Assembly: GCF_005144415.1 (NCBI RefSeq)
Contig: NZ_SWJE01000012.1
Span: 186,001-250,000 of the forward strand
DNA length: 64,000 nucleotides
Direction of reading: 5' to 3'
Source: Trinickia terrae
Lineage (GTDB): Bacteria > Pseudomonadota > Gammaproteobacteria > Burkholderiales > Burkholderiaceae
The notes below the pieces were generated by a model. The model did no database searches, was not told where the DNA came from, and saw nothing but the letters and a program-made list of their open reading frames with translations. Positions 1 to 8,225 of the stretch are shown here, in pieces; position 1 is the first letter of the stretch, and each line of letters begins with the position of its first letter. The position numbers and the translations under genes were made by a program.

Positions 1-192
1 GAATGGGTGATGCGCAATGCAGACCCAGCCAGTCGGCTATTAGCGGTCGGTCGAGAGGGAGCGGCGACGAAAGTTCAAAACCAAATTCCGCACCCGTCAC
101 AGCCAATGTCGAAGCTTTGAAACCGGCTATTGCCGGACGCTCAGCACCGCCATAAAAAGCGGGCACCGACACGACCGGCATAGCCAACTCAA

Positions 193-1527
193 TCAATACA
201 TCTGGCCCTCAACCACCCGCTTAACAACCTGCAACGCCTCACGCAGCCTATCGAGCCCGACCGATCCAAGAGCCAAACGAACAGCATGCGGCACTTGCTT
301 CGATGTCGCGAACGGCTCTGCCGTCGACACCGAAATCCCTTCCTCCAGCAGCGCCGCGGCCACACGATCGGCCCGAACCTCCAGCGGCAACGAGAGCCAG
401 GTGAAGTACGACGCCGGATGCCCGGCTAGCATCAGCCCAGCCAACACTTTCCTCGCAATAACCTGCCGCGCGGCCGCATCGCGCCGCTTCTCGGCTTCGA
501 GACGATCCACCGTGCCGTCGTCGAGCCAAGCGCAGGCAAGCGCCGTCACGAGTCCCGGCGTGTTCCATGTCGTGGCGCGGATGGCCCGCTCGAGCTTCGG
601 CACCCAGGCGGCCGGAGCGGCGATAAAGCCGAACCGCAGGCCGGTCGCCACGCTCTTCGACAGACCCGAGACATAGATCGTCGCCTCCTGCGCAAGCGAG
701 GCCAGCGGTGCAGGCGGATCTTTCTCCAGAAACGCATAGGCAGCGTCCTCGATAGCAATCAACCCGTGCCGCCGCACGATAGCCGCAAGCCGGCGCCGCC
801 AGCTTATGCCGCTCACCCAGCCAAGCGGATTGTGAAGCGTCGGCATGACGTAGACCGCACGCACACGGCGGCGCGAGCACAGCCGCTCCAGCGCGTCCAG
901 GTCGAAGCCCTGCCCCGCCGCCGGAATCGACGTCAATTCCAGGCGCAGCATCTCGGCAAGCACCTTGAATCCCGGATAAGTCAGTGAGTCGACCGCGACC
1001 ACGTCGCCCGGCCCGAGCAGCGCCATCGCCGTCACCGCCAGGCCATGCTGCGCGCCGTCGACAACGAGCACGCTCGACGACTCGACAGCCAGCCCCCGGG
1101 ACGCAAGGTGCCGCGCGACGCAAGCGCGCTCATGAAGCCGGCCGCCGTGCGGGCCATAGCGCAGCAAGGCTTCGAGATTGCCGCCCGCCGCGATCTCCCG
1201 CAATGCGCTGCTCAGCAGCTTGGCTTGCCCGGGCAGCGACGGGTAGTTGAAGTTCAGATCCACGACACCGTCGGCCACGGCATGCTGGTCAATGCCCAGG
1301 CTGCGCGGCAGCACGGTCTCGCGCACGAACGTGCCGCGGCCTACCTCGCCGCTGACCAAGCCCATCGATTCGAGCTCGGCATATACGCGTGTGGCCGTGA
1401 CCAGCGCGATGCCGTGGCGCTCCGCGAGACGGCGGTGAGTGGGCAGGCGGGTGCCTGGCGGCAAATCGCCGGCGCGGATCTGCGCCGCCAGTTCGTCGAC
1501 GAGCGGCTGATATCGGGCTTGGGTCAT
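193..1527 (-). CDS. MocR-type GntR/aminotransferase transcriptional regulator
   Basis: A 444-residue protein with two parts. Residues about 5-75 are a GntR winged helix (a YQPLVDELAAQIRAGDLPPG stretch, then LPTHRRLAERHG). Residues about 100-440 are a fold-type I aminotransferase-like domain with the PLP-lysine segment SGLSKSVATGLRFG. MocR proteins bind PLP and usually control a neighbouring vitamin B6, amino-acid or transport gene. I chose the ATG at 1527 because the winged helix begins there; the open frame extends upstream only through low-quality sequence. It is divergent from the DJ-1/PfpI gene at 1625, with a 97-bp shared intergenic region, so that gene is the natural target (inference). 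Family call is firm; the effector and regulon are unknown. Confidence 0.9.
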   Translation of the reverse strand: MTQARYQPLVDELAAQIRAGDLPPGTRLPTHRRLAERHGIALVTATRVYAELESMGLVSGEVGRGTFVRETVLPRSLGIDQHAVADGVVDLNFNYPSLPGQAKLLSSALREIAAGGNLEALLRYGPHGGRLHERACVARHLASRGLAVESSSVLVVDGAQHGLAVTAMALLGPGDVVAVDSLTYPGFKVLAEMLRLELTSIPAAGQGFDLDALERLCSRRRVRAVYVMPTLHNPLGWVSGISWRRRLAAIVRRHGLIAIEDAAYAFLEKDPPAPLASLAQEATIYVSGLSKSVATGLRFGFIAAPAAWVPKLERAIRATTWNTPGLVTALACAWLDDGTVDRLEAEKRRDAAARQVIARKVLAGLMLAGHPASYFTWLSLPLEVRADRVAAALLEEGISVSTAEPFATSKQVPHAVRLALGSVGLDRLREALQVVKRVVEGQMY

Positions 1528-1624
1528 GGCGCGATGTACTAAGGACAATTTTTTGATTGTATTGGCCTTTGCCCCTAGCATGGCTCGCATCCCCACTCGG
1601 CCGGGCGGCTCGCCCGGAAACGCC

Positions 1625-2227
1625 ATGCACATCGCCATCCTCACCTTCGACGGTTTCAACGAGCTCGACTCGCTCATCGCCCACGGCATCCTCAATCGCA
1701 TCAAGAAACCCGGCTGGCGCGTGACGTTGTGCTGCCCGCAACAAGCGGTCACCTCGCTGAACGGCGTGACCGTTCAAGCCCAGTCGATGCTGGAGGATGC
1801 GCACACGGCTGATGCCGTGATCGTCGGCAGCGGGAGCCGCACGCGCGAGGTCGTCGCTCACGCGGAACTGATGGGCCGCCTGGCGCTCGATCCATCGCGC
1901 CAGCTGATCGCGGCGCAGTGCTCCGGCACGCTGGTCCTCGCCAAGCTGGGACTGCTCGGCAGCGTCCCGGCATGCACCGACCTGACGACGAAGCCCTGGG
2001 TCCAGGAGGCGGGTGTCGAGGTTCTGAACCAGCCGTTCTACGCACAAGGCAATGTCGCGACCGCGGGAGGTTGTCTGGCTTCGCCTTATATCGCGGGTTG
2101 GGTCATCGCTCGTACGGAAGGCATCGAGGCCGCGGCGTCGGCGCTGCATTACGTTGCGCCTGTCGGGGAGAAAGAGGCGTATGTGGAAAACGCCTTGAAG
2201 AATATTTCGCCGTACTTGCCGGGATGA
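1625..2227 (+). CDS. DJ-1/PfpI family protein
   Basis: A 200-residue protein starting MHIAILTFDGFNELDSL, the usual first strand of the DJ-1/PfpI (class I glutamine amidotransferase-like) fold. The nucleophile-elbow cysteine lies in AAQCSGTLVLAKLGLL near residue 100. Family members include isocyanide hydratase-like enzymes, glyoxalase III-like enzymes and chaperone-like proteins, and the sequence alone does not separate these. I chose the ATG at 1625 because the fold begins there; the 33 upstream codons look non-coding. It is transcribed divergently from the MocR regulator, which probably controls it. No signal peptide is present, so it is cytoplasmic. Confidence 0.85.
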   Translation: MHIAILTFDGFNELDSLIAHGILNRIKKPGWRVTLCCPQQAVTSLNGVTVQAQSMLEDAHTADAVIVGSGSRTREVVAHAELMGRLALDPSRQLIAAQCSGTLVLAKLGLLGSVPACTDLTTKPWVQEAGVEVLNQPFYAQGNVATAGGCLASPYIAGWVIARTEGIEAAASALHYVAPVGEKEAYVENALKNISPYLPG

Positions 2228-2428
2228 AATGGTTAAACGGACGAAAGGTCACTGCACGGAAAGCGTAAGCATCGTCATGTGACACGCGAGAAACCGACTT
2301 TTTAGCGCCTCCTCTTCGTCATCCAGACGGTCTAGGGTTTCTGGGTTGTAACGCGCGGTAATGATTGTAGGGATTTTGTTCTGCTCGGCAATCAAGCAAG
2401 GAAGCCCGACCCGTCAATGGAGACATCC

Positions 2429-4369
2429 ATGAGCCATGCATCAAGATCACGCATCCAACTGCATCCCGTTCAGACCCTATGTGCCGCGGTCGCCCTAGCG
2501 GCCGGCACGACCTTCTACTGTGCTGCCGCAGACAGCCAGTCTCAGCCTGCAAGCGATAACTCTTTGGCGACAACGACGCCGATCAAGCACGTCATCATCA
2601 TCGTGGGCGAGAACCGCACATTCGATCATGTGTTCGGCGCTTATCAACCGCGAAGAGGCGAGAGCGTATCGAACCTGCTCTCGAAGGGCATCATTACCGC
2701 GGATGGCGCCCCTGGCCCCAACTTCTGGCTCGCAGCGCAATACACGGCCAAAGCAAGCAATCCGTCACGGTTTGAATTGAGTCCGGAATCGAAACATCCC
2801 TATCCGACGTTGCCGGCGCCGAACACGGGCTCGGCTCCGTCCGCTGCGAGCGATGCCAACCCGCCGCCATTTGCCACGCTCACGGCCGCACAAGCGGCCG
2901 AAGGCTATGCCCTCGACCCTAAAGACGTTGTTCATTTGACCACCGGTGCAACGGGGCTTCCGAATGACGTGCCCGATACACGCTTCGGATCGAACCTGTA
3001 CAACTTGCCGAATGGACCTTTTCAAATTTCCCGCGTCGGGCCGAACTACGACCAGTACATGAATAGCCCGGTGCATCGCTTCTACCAGAACTGGCAGCAA
3101 GCCGACTGCAACGCGAATCGCGCAACGTTCGATAACCCGAGCGGCTGCAAGATGGATTTGTTCGCATGGGTCGAGACCACCGTAGGCGCCGGATCGAACG
3201 GCAAGCCGCAGCCGGCCAACTTCAACGATGAGTCCACCCACGAAGGCGCGACGGCCCTCGGGTTCTATAACGTGAACAGCGGCGACATGCCTTATTTCAC
3301 GGAACTCGCGCGTCAATTCACGATCAGCGACAACTATCACCAGCCGGTGATGGGCGGCACAGGCGCGAACAGCATCATGATCGGTACGGCCGATGCCCTC
3401 TATTACACGGACAGCAACGGCAACGCAGCGACGCCACCTCAAAACGAGATCGAAAACCCGCGGCCGCAGAAAGGCACCAACAACTGGTATGCGCAGGACG
3501 GCTATTCGGGCGGCACGTATAGCAATTGCTCGGATCCCCAGCAGCCCGGCGTAGGCGCACTTCGTCACTACCTCGACTCCCTGCCGTCTCACCCCAATCC
3601 CAATTGCGCGCCCAACACGTACTATCTCCTCAACAACTACAACCCGGGCTACAACGGCGACGGCTCCGTCAATACGAGCGCATTCACCATTCCGCCTTCG
3701 CCGGTGAAAACGATCGCCGACACTCTGCTCAAAAGCAGCATTTCGTGGAAATACTACGGCGAGGGGTGGACCACATTCGTGGCCAATTCTCCAACGAGTG
3801 TCTACTGCAATATCTGCAACCCGTTTCTGTATGAAACGGCGATCATGGCCAATTCAAACCTGGTGGCCGCGCATCTTCAGGATACGACGAACTTGTATTC
3901 CGATATCGCGAACGGCACGTTGCCCGCAGTCTCCTTTGTGAAGCCCGGCGGGCTGCTCGATGGACACCCGTCGTCCTCGAAGTTCGGCCTCTACGAGGGT
4001 TTCGTGCACAAGATCGTCGATTCCATTCAGGCGAACCCCGCGCTATGGGCATCGACCGCAATCTTCATCACCACGGATGAAGGAGGCGGCTACTACGACT
4101 CCGGCTATATTCAACCGGTGGATTTCTTCGGCGACGGCCCACGCATTCCGTTGATCGTCGTTTCTGCGTATTCACGCGGCGGCCGGGTGTCGCATGATTA
4201 TTCAGATCACGCGTCGCTGGTCAAATTCATCGAACGCAACTGGTCACTGGGTCCGATTACGTCGCGTAGCCGCGACAATCTTCCCGACCCCGTGCAACTG
4301 CCCTCCAACCCGTATGTGCCCGTGAATTCACCGGCGCTCAGCGATCTGTTCGGCGCGTTCCGGTTCTAA
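2429..4369 (+). CDS. Secreted phosphoesterase (phospholipase C / AcpA acid phosphatase family)
   Basis: A 646-residue exported protein of the PF04185-type phosphoesterase family, which includes non-haemolytic phospholipase C and acid phosphatase AcpA. A Sec-type signal peptide covers about residues 1-35 and ends near FYCAAADS. Family motifs appear in order: VGENRTFDHVFG (metal and nucleophile region), SDNYHQPVMGGTGANSIM, and the C-terminal TTDEGGGYYDSGY with SRGGRVSHDYSDHASLVKFIERNW, which supplies metal-binding Asp/Glu/His. There is no twin-arginine motif, unlike many PlcN proteins. The start at 2429 has a GGAGA ribosome site (2419-2423); an ATG twelve bases upstream is less well placed. It stands alone, followed by a hairpin at 4407. 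Substrate (phospholipid or phosphomonoester) is not determined. Confidence 0.88.
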   Translation: MSHASRSRIQLHPVQTLCAAVALAAGTTFYCAAADSQSQPASDNSLATTTPIKHVIIIVGENRTFDHVFGAYQPRRGESVSNLLSKGIITADGAPGPNFWLAAQYTAKASNPSRFELSPESKHPYPTLPAPNTGSAPSAASDANPPPFATLTAAQAAEGYALDPKDVVHLTTGATGLPNDVPDTRFGSNLYNLPNGPFQISRVGPNYDQYMNSPVHRFYQNWQQADCNANRATFDNPSGCKMDLFAWVETTVGAGSNGKPQPANFNDESTHEGATALGFYNVNSGDMPYFTELARQFTISDNYHQPVMGGTGANSIMIGTADALYYTDSNGNAATPPQNEIENPRPQKGTNNWYAQDGYSGGTYSNCSDPQQPGVGALRHYLDSLPSHPNPNCAPNTYYLLNNYNPGYNGDGSVNTSAFTIPPSPVKTIADTLLKSSISWKYYGEGWTTFVANSPTSVYCNICNPFLYETAIMANSNLVAAHLQDTTNLYSDIANGTLPAVSFVKPGGLLDGHPSSSKFGLYEGFVHKIVDSIQANPALWASTAIFITTDEGGGYYDSGYIQPVDFFGDGPRIPLIVVSAYSRGGRVSHDYSDHASLVKFIERNWSLGPITSRSRDNLPDPVQLPSNPYVPVNSPALSDLFGAFRF

Positions 4370-4406
4370 TCCTTCACGCGCTCCGAAGGTGCTTGCTGTG
4401 GTTGCC

Positions 4407-4428
4407 CCGCTCGCATGAACGCGAGCGG
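4407..4428 (+). terminator. Hairpin after the phosphoesterase gene
   Basis: An 8-bp perfect stem (CCGCTCGC / GCGAGCGG) with a 6-nt loop lies 38 bp after the phosphoesterase stop. No T-run follows, so it may be a Rho-assisted terminator or an mRNA 3'-end stabiliser. Confidence 0.4.
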
Positions 4429-4609
4429 CGCAGCCCGCCAGAAACGCGAGGGCAGCTACCACACCAATGGTCGAGAGTCTCGACATAAAGCGCGTTAGTC
4501 ACTCCATCTGATATAAGAGTCATTTACCGGCTATTCGGCGGGATCGCGCTTTATATCGGAGTGCCGGAGAAAAACTCGAATTCGCGTGAATACGCTCCAA
4601 AGGAACCGC

Positions 4610-5413
4610 ATGAGTTTCATCTCGGCTCAAGACATCTGGATCGACACGGCGGAAGGCAGGCTGTTCGCGAAGCGCTGGAACCCGGCACCCGAGCATTCCC
4701 ACGGCGACGCACCCATCATGCTATTTCACGATTCGTTGGGCTGCGTCGAGTTGTGGCGTGACTTTCCCGAGCAACTTGCCCTTTCCACCGGCCGCAGCGT
4801 GATCGCCTACGACCGGCTCGGCTTCGGCCAGTCTGATCCGCACCGCGGCAAGCTGGAGTTCGACTTTGTCCGCAACGAAGCGCGCTCCGGCTTTCGCGCT
4901 TTGCTCGACGCGCTGCGGCTCGAAAGCTTCGTGGCGTTCGGCCATAGCGTCGGTGGCGGCATGGCCGTATGCTGCGCGGCCGCCCACGCGGCGCATTGCA
5001 ACGCATTGGTCACCGAAGCCGCCCAGGCCTTCGTCGAAGATCGCACCATCGCGGGCATTCTCGACGCGAAGCAGGCGTTCCAGCAGCCGGGCCATCTCGA
5101 CCGCCTGACGAAATATCACGGCGACAAGGCCGCTTGGGTGCTGAGCGCCTGGATCGATACGTGGCTGGCTCCGGAGTTCGCCGGCTGGAACCTGGACGAC
5201 GATCTGCGCCACGTGCAGTGCCCCGTGCTCGCCATCCACGGCGATCAGGACGAGTACGGCTCCACGCGCCACCCCGAGCGCATTGCCGGCATGACCGCCG
5301 GGCATTCGGCCATCGAGATCCTCCCGAACTGCGGTCACGTCCCGCATCGCGAGGAGAGCGATGCCGTGATTCAGTCGGTGAAACGTTGGCTCGACGGTCT
5401 CGCGATCGATTGA
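4610..5413 (+). CDS. Alpha/beta hydrolase
   Basis: A 267-residue cytoplasmic alpha/beta hydrolase. The nucleophile elbow is GHSVGGG (Ser near residue 105), the acid is in HGDQDEYGS, and the catalytic His is in NCGHVPHRE near the C-terminus, so the triad is complete. An HDSLG segment supplies the oxyanion region. The ATG at 4610 is chosen because AAAGGA (4599-4604) is well spaced before it; a GTG at 4586 would add eight residues. Its stop is only 4 bp from a strong palindrome at 5418 that probably belongs to the next gene. The substrate is unknown, and a link to the sugar-acid genes downstream is only positional. Confidence 0.88.
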   Translation: MSFISAQDIWIDTAEGRLFAKRWNPAPEHSHGDAPIMLFHDSLGCVELWRDFPEQLALSTGRSVIAYDRLGFGQSDPHRGKLEFDFVRNEARSGFRALLDALRLESFVAFGHSVGGGMAVCCAAAHAAHCNALVTEAAQAFVEDRTIAGILDAKQAFQQPGHLDRLTKYHGDKAAWVLSAWIDTWLAPEFAGWNLDDDLRHVQCPVLAIHGDQDEYGSTRHPERIAGMTAGHSAIEILPNCGHVPHREESDAVIQSVKRWLDGLAID

Positions 5414-5417
5414 CAAG

Positions 5418-5442
5418 GCCCATGTTGTATTACAACATGGGC
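5418..5442. promoter_or_regulatory. Perfect 12-bp-arm palindrome, probable GntR operator
   Basis: Arms GCCCATGTTGTA and TACAACATGGGC surround a single central T, a perfect 25-bp palindrome. It lies 75 bp upstream of the SMP-30 gene start. Its core (ATGTTGT...ACAACAT) recurs before the TRAP operon and the KdgD-like gene, which points to one regulator. The FCD-GntR protein at 6520 is the obvious candidate (inference). Confidence 0.7.
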
Positions 5443-5516
5443 ACAACTCCGCGCAAGACCGCCCGCCGCTGCATCAGCCGGGCGCCGCTTCGACGATTAC
5501 GACCCAGGCTTTGACG

Positions 5517-6482
5517 ATGACCGCATCCCCCGCAACCCCACCCACGCCGCTCGTCGACACGCCCCAAACGCAAGTCCGCCTTCTGGAAACGCACGACGCC
5601 CGCCGCTGCTCAGTCGGCGAAAGCCCGGTCTGGCGACCGTCGCAGGACGCGCTCTACTGGGTGGACATTCCGGCGCAAACCCTCGTCCGCTATGAACTCT
5701 CCCACGCGCGCCGCACCGAATGGCGGCTGCCGGAGCGCGTGGGCTGCATCGCGTTCGACCACCACGGCACCGTGCTGGCCGCGCTGGAAAGCGGACTCTT
5801 CGCGGTCACGCTGCACGAGCCTCCGAGCGACGCTCCCGCCCCGCAAGGCACGGCGCACACACGCCTCCTCGCCGCCGTCGCGCACGACGCCCCGCGCATG
5901 CGTTTCAACGACGGCCGCTGCGACCGCCAGGGCCGCTTCTGGTCGGGGACGATGGTGCAGGATGCCGCCGCGCCGCATCCCGCAGGCAAGCTGTACCGCT
6001 ATGACACTCGCTCGGGCCTGTCCGCCCCCGTGGTCGACGGCCTGTGCACGCAAAACGGCCTCGCCTGGTCGCCTGACGGCCGCACGATGTACCTCTCCGA
6101 CTCCCATCCGTCGAAGCGGCTGATCTGGTCCTTCGACTACGACATCGGCGACGGCGTCCCGGCCAATCGCCGCCTCTTCGCCGACCTGCACGACTACACC
6201 GGCCGCCCCGACGGCGCGGCGATCGACATCGACGGCTGCTACTGGACCTGCGCCAACGACGCGGGCCTCCTCCTGCGCTTCACGCCCAACGGCCGGCTCG
6301 ACCGCAAGCTCGCGCTGCCGGCGGCCAAGCCGTCGATGTGCGCGTTCGGCGGGCCGGGCTTCGACACGCTGTTCGTAACGACCATCCGCCCGGACTCCGC
6401 GGGCGAGCACGACGGCTACGTATTCGCGCTGAATCCGGGCGTCGCCGGCCTGCCGGAGCCCGAGTTCGCAGGCACGCTGTAA
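5517..6482 (+). CDS. SMP-30/gluconolactonase-family lactonase
   Basis: A 321-residue six-bladed propeller of the SMP-30/LRE family. Metal-ligand motifs are present: the Glu in SVGESPVWR near the N-terminus, the Asn in RMRFNDGRCD, and the Asp in SPDGRTMYLSDSHP. These enzymes hydrolyse sugar-acid lactones. Next to uronate dehydrogenase the likely substrate is an aldarolactone (galactaro- or glucarolactone), giving the open aldarate. The ATG at 5517 is chosen over a TTG six bases earlier. It is first in a unit with the GntR regulator (37-bp gap) and the uronate dehydrogenase, under the palindrome at 5418. Substrate is inferred from context only. Confidence 0.88.
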   Translation: MTASPATPPTPLVDTPQTQVRLLETHDARRCSVGESPVWRPSQDALYWVDIPAQTLVRYELSHARRTEWRLPERVGCIAFDHHGTVLAALESGLFAVTLHEPPSDAPAPQGTAHTRLLAAVAHDAPRMRFNDGRCDRQGRFWSGTMVQDAAAPHPAGKLYRYDTRSGLSAPVVDGLCTQNGLAWSPDGRTMYLSDSHPSKRLIWSFDYDIGDGVPANRRLFADLHDYTGRPDGAAIDIDGCYWTCANDAGLLLRFTPNGRLDRKLALPAAKPSMCAFGGPGFDTLFVTTIRPDSAGEHDGYVFALNPGVAGLPEPEFAGTL

Positions 6483-6519
6483 CCCCCGGCCAACCCCTCT
6501 TCTTCGCATACGTCCCACC

Positions 6520-7209
6520 ATGGCCGAACAGAAATCGCCGCGCATGCCGGCGCGAATTTATGGCGACATACTCAACCGCATCATCGAGGGCGAGTACAAG
6601 GAGGGCGAGCGGCTGCCGACCGAGCACGCGCTCGCCGGGCGCTTCGCGACGTCGCGGCCGACCGTGCGCGAGGCGCTCGCCCAGTTGCGCGCGGACGGCA
6701 TCATCGCCACGCGCCACGGCTCGGGAACGACCGTCGTGCGGCGTCCCGACCCCAACGTGCGCCGCTTCGCGCCACTCGAGACGTTGTCGGATATCCGGCG
6801 CTGCTATGAATTTCGCGTGGTGACCGAATCGGGCGCCGCTGCGCTTGCCGCCCGGGAGGCCGACGACGCCGACATCGCCGCGATCCGCCGCGAGTGGGAC
6901 AACATGCAGGCCGTCGTCGAGGCCTCGGGCGTCGGCGCCAAGGACGACTTCGCGTTCCACCTCGCGATCGCGCGCGCAACGAAGAACGCGTTTTTCGTCG
7001 CCTCGCTGTCGGCGATCCAGGAGCAGATGCTGTTCAGCGTGAACCTATCGCGCAACCTGTCGCTGGTGAGGCCAATCGAGCGCCGGCAACTCGCCCAGCA
7101 GGAGCACCTCGCCGTGCTGGAGGCGATCCGGCAACGCGACCCGGAGCGGGCGCAGCGCGCCATGCGCGAACACCTCGAGTGCACGCTCGACCGTATGTTC
7201 GGTTCCTGA
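6520..7209 (+). CDS. FadR-type GntR regulator (FCD domain)
   Basis: A 229-residue regulator. The N-terminal winged helix (residues about 10-75) has LPTEHALAGRFATSRPTVRE and RHGSGTTVVRR. The C-terminal FCD domain has likely metal-binding histidines in DFAFHLAIARA and the late REHLE segment. FCD regulators of this kind typically repress sugar-acid catabolic genes and are released by the acid or an aldarate intermediate. It sits between the lactonase and the uronate dehydrogenase, so it is probably autoregulated through the palindrome at 5418 and also controls the matching sites at 21540 and 26343. It resembles in role the galactarate/glucarate regulators of proteobacteria, but the exact orthologue cannot be fixed here. 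Confidence 0.9.
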   Translation: MAEQKSPRMPARIYGDILNRIIEGEYKEGERLPTEHALAGRFATSRPTVREALAQLRADGIIATRHGSGTTVVRRPDPNVRRFAPLETLSDIRRCYEFRVVTESGAAALAAREADDADIAAIRREWDNMQAVVEASGVGAKDDFAFHLAIARATKNAFFVASLSAIQEQMLFSVNLSRNLSLVRPIERRQLAQQEHLAVLEAIRQRDPERAQRAMREHLECTLDRMFGS

Positions 7210-7283
7210 GCGCCGCGCCCGCACCAGGGAAAGCCCCGAGTCAGGCCGCAACTTGCTTGACAACTTTGCGTAGATAAATGACG

Positions 7284-7294
7284 ATGTCTTACAT
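7284..7294. promoter_or_regulatory. Weak ATGT-CTT-ACAT inverted repeat upstream of udh
   Basis: A short inverted repeat 43 bp before the uronate dehydrogenase start shares the GTAAGAC core (read on the minus strand) with the operator at 21540 but lacks the TTGT/ACAA arms. It may be a degenerate regulator site or chance. Confidence 0.25.
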
Positions 7295-7336
7295 GCAGCT
7301 CGTTTGCCCAGGCCTGCTTCAACAAGGATCCGAATC

Positions 7337-8152
7337 GTGAAGAAAGTTGCATTGTCCGGCGCGGCGGGCCAGCTCGGCCGCGTCTTGCGCAAAGCCCTGC
7401 TCGAGCGCGGCGTGAACCTGCGCTCGGCGGCCGGCTCGCATCCGCTCGAGCCGCTCGTCGACGGCGAAGACGTCATGCACGGCGACCTGCGCGATCCGGC
7501 CGTGGTCGACCGATTGATGCAAGGCGTCGACGTGCTGATCCACATGGCGGGCACGAGCGTCGAGCGGCCCTTGCCCGAGATCATCGAGAACAACCTGCGC
7601 GGGCTCGTCGAGGTCTACGAAGGCGCGCGCCGCCACGGCGTGCGCCGCATCATCTTCGCGAGCTCGAATCATGCGATCGGGATGCATTCTGTCGAGGACA
7701 AGCTCGCGCTCGACTGCGAGTTCCGTCCGGACGGCTTTTACGGCCTCTCCAAGATGTGGGGCGAAGGCATCGCCCGCCTGTACTGGGACAAGCACGGCAT
7801 CGAAAGCGTCTGCATCCGCATCGGCAGCTGCGTCGAGAAGCCGGCCGAGTTCCGCCACCTGAGCACGTGGTTCGGTTTCGAAGACCTGCTGCACATGATC
7901 GATCAAGCGATCAACGTGCCGGATATCGGCTATCTGGTGGTCTGGGGCGTGTCGAACAACACGCGCAGCTACTGGGACAACGCCGGCGCCGCGCGCCTCG
8001 GCTATCGCCCGCGCCAGAACGCCGAAGACTATGCCGCGGAGATTCTCGCCAAGTCGAATCCGCTCGATGCGACGGCCCAGCGGTATCAGGGCGGCAGCTT
8101 CGCGAGCTACGACTACACGCCGCTGACGGAACGCGGCAACAAAGCGAACTGA
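7337..8152 (+). CDS. udh: Uronate dehydrogenase (NAD-dependent, extended SDR)
   Basis: A 271-residue extended SDR enzyme. The Rossmann motif is GAAGQLGR at the N-terminus, the catalytic Ser lies in FASSNHAIG, and the Tyr/Lys pair is in YGLSKMWGE. The segments LIHMAGTSVERP and SNNTRSYWDN are typical of uronate dehydrogenases, which oxidise galacturonate or glucuronate at C1 to the aldaro-1,4-lactone. The GTG at 7337 has AAGGAT seven bases upstream and gives the family's usual length (about 265-270). The SMP-30 lactonase two genes upstream would open its product. It is convergent with the TOMM cyclodehydratase gene, with a 73-bp gap. Confidence 0.85.
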   Translation: MKKVALSGAAGQLGRVLRKALLERGVNLRSAAGSHPLEPLVDGEDVMHGDLRDPAVVDRLMQGVDVLIHMAGTSVERPLPEIIENNLRGLVEVYEGARRHGVRRIIFASSNHAIGMHSVEDKLALDCEFRPDGFYGLSKMWGEGIARLYWDKHGIESVCIRIGSCVEKPAEFRHLSTWFGFEDLLHMIDQAINVPDIGYLVVWGVSNNTRSYWDNAGAARLGYRPRQNAEDYAAEILAKSNPLDATAQRYQGGSFASYDYTPLTERGNKAN

Positions 8153-8225
8153 AGCGCTCCGCCACGGCCGGCGATGCGCGGCCTCATGCGGCTCGCACGC
8201 GGCTCTGTTTCGCTGAGAAGCCAGC

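Noticed and set aside
1-192. Possible gene end at the left edge
   Set aside because: Frames are short and interrupted; repeated CGGCTATT-like words suggest eroded intergenic sequence. Nothing can be supported.
4485-4554. 10-bp inverted repeat ATAAAGCGCG / CGCGCTTTAT upstream of the hydrolase
   Set aside because: Arms are 50 bp apart without further structure; probably chance, and no regulator is linked to it.
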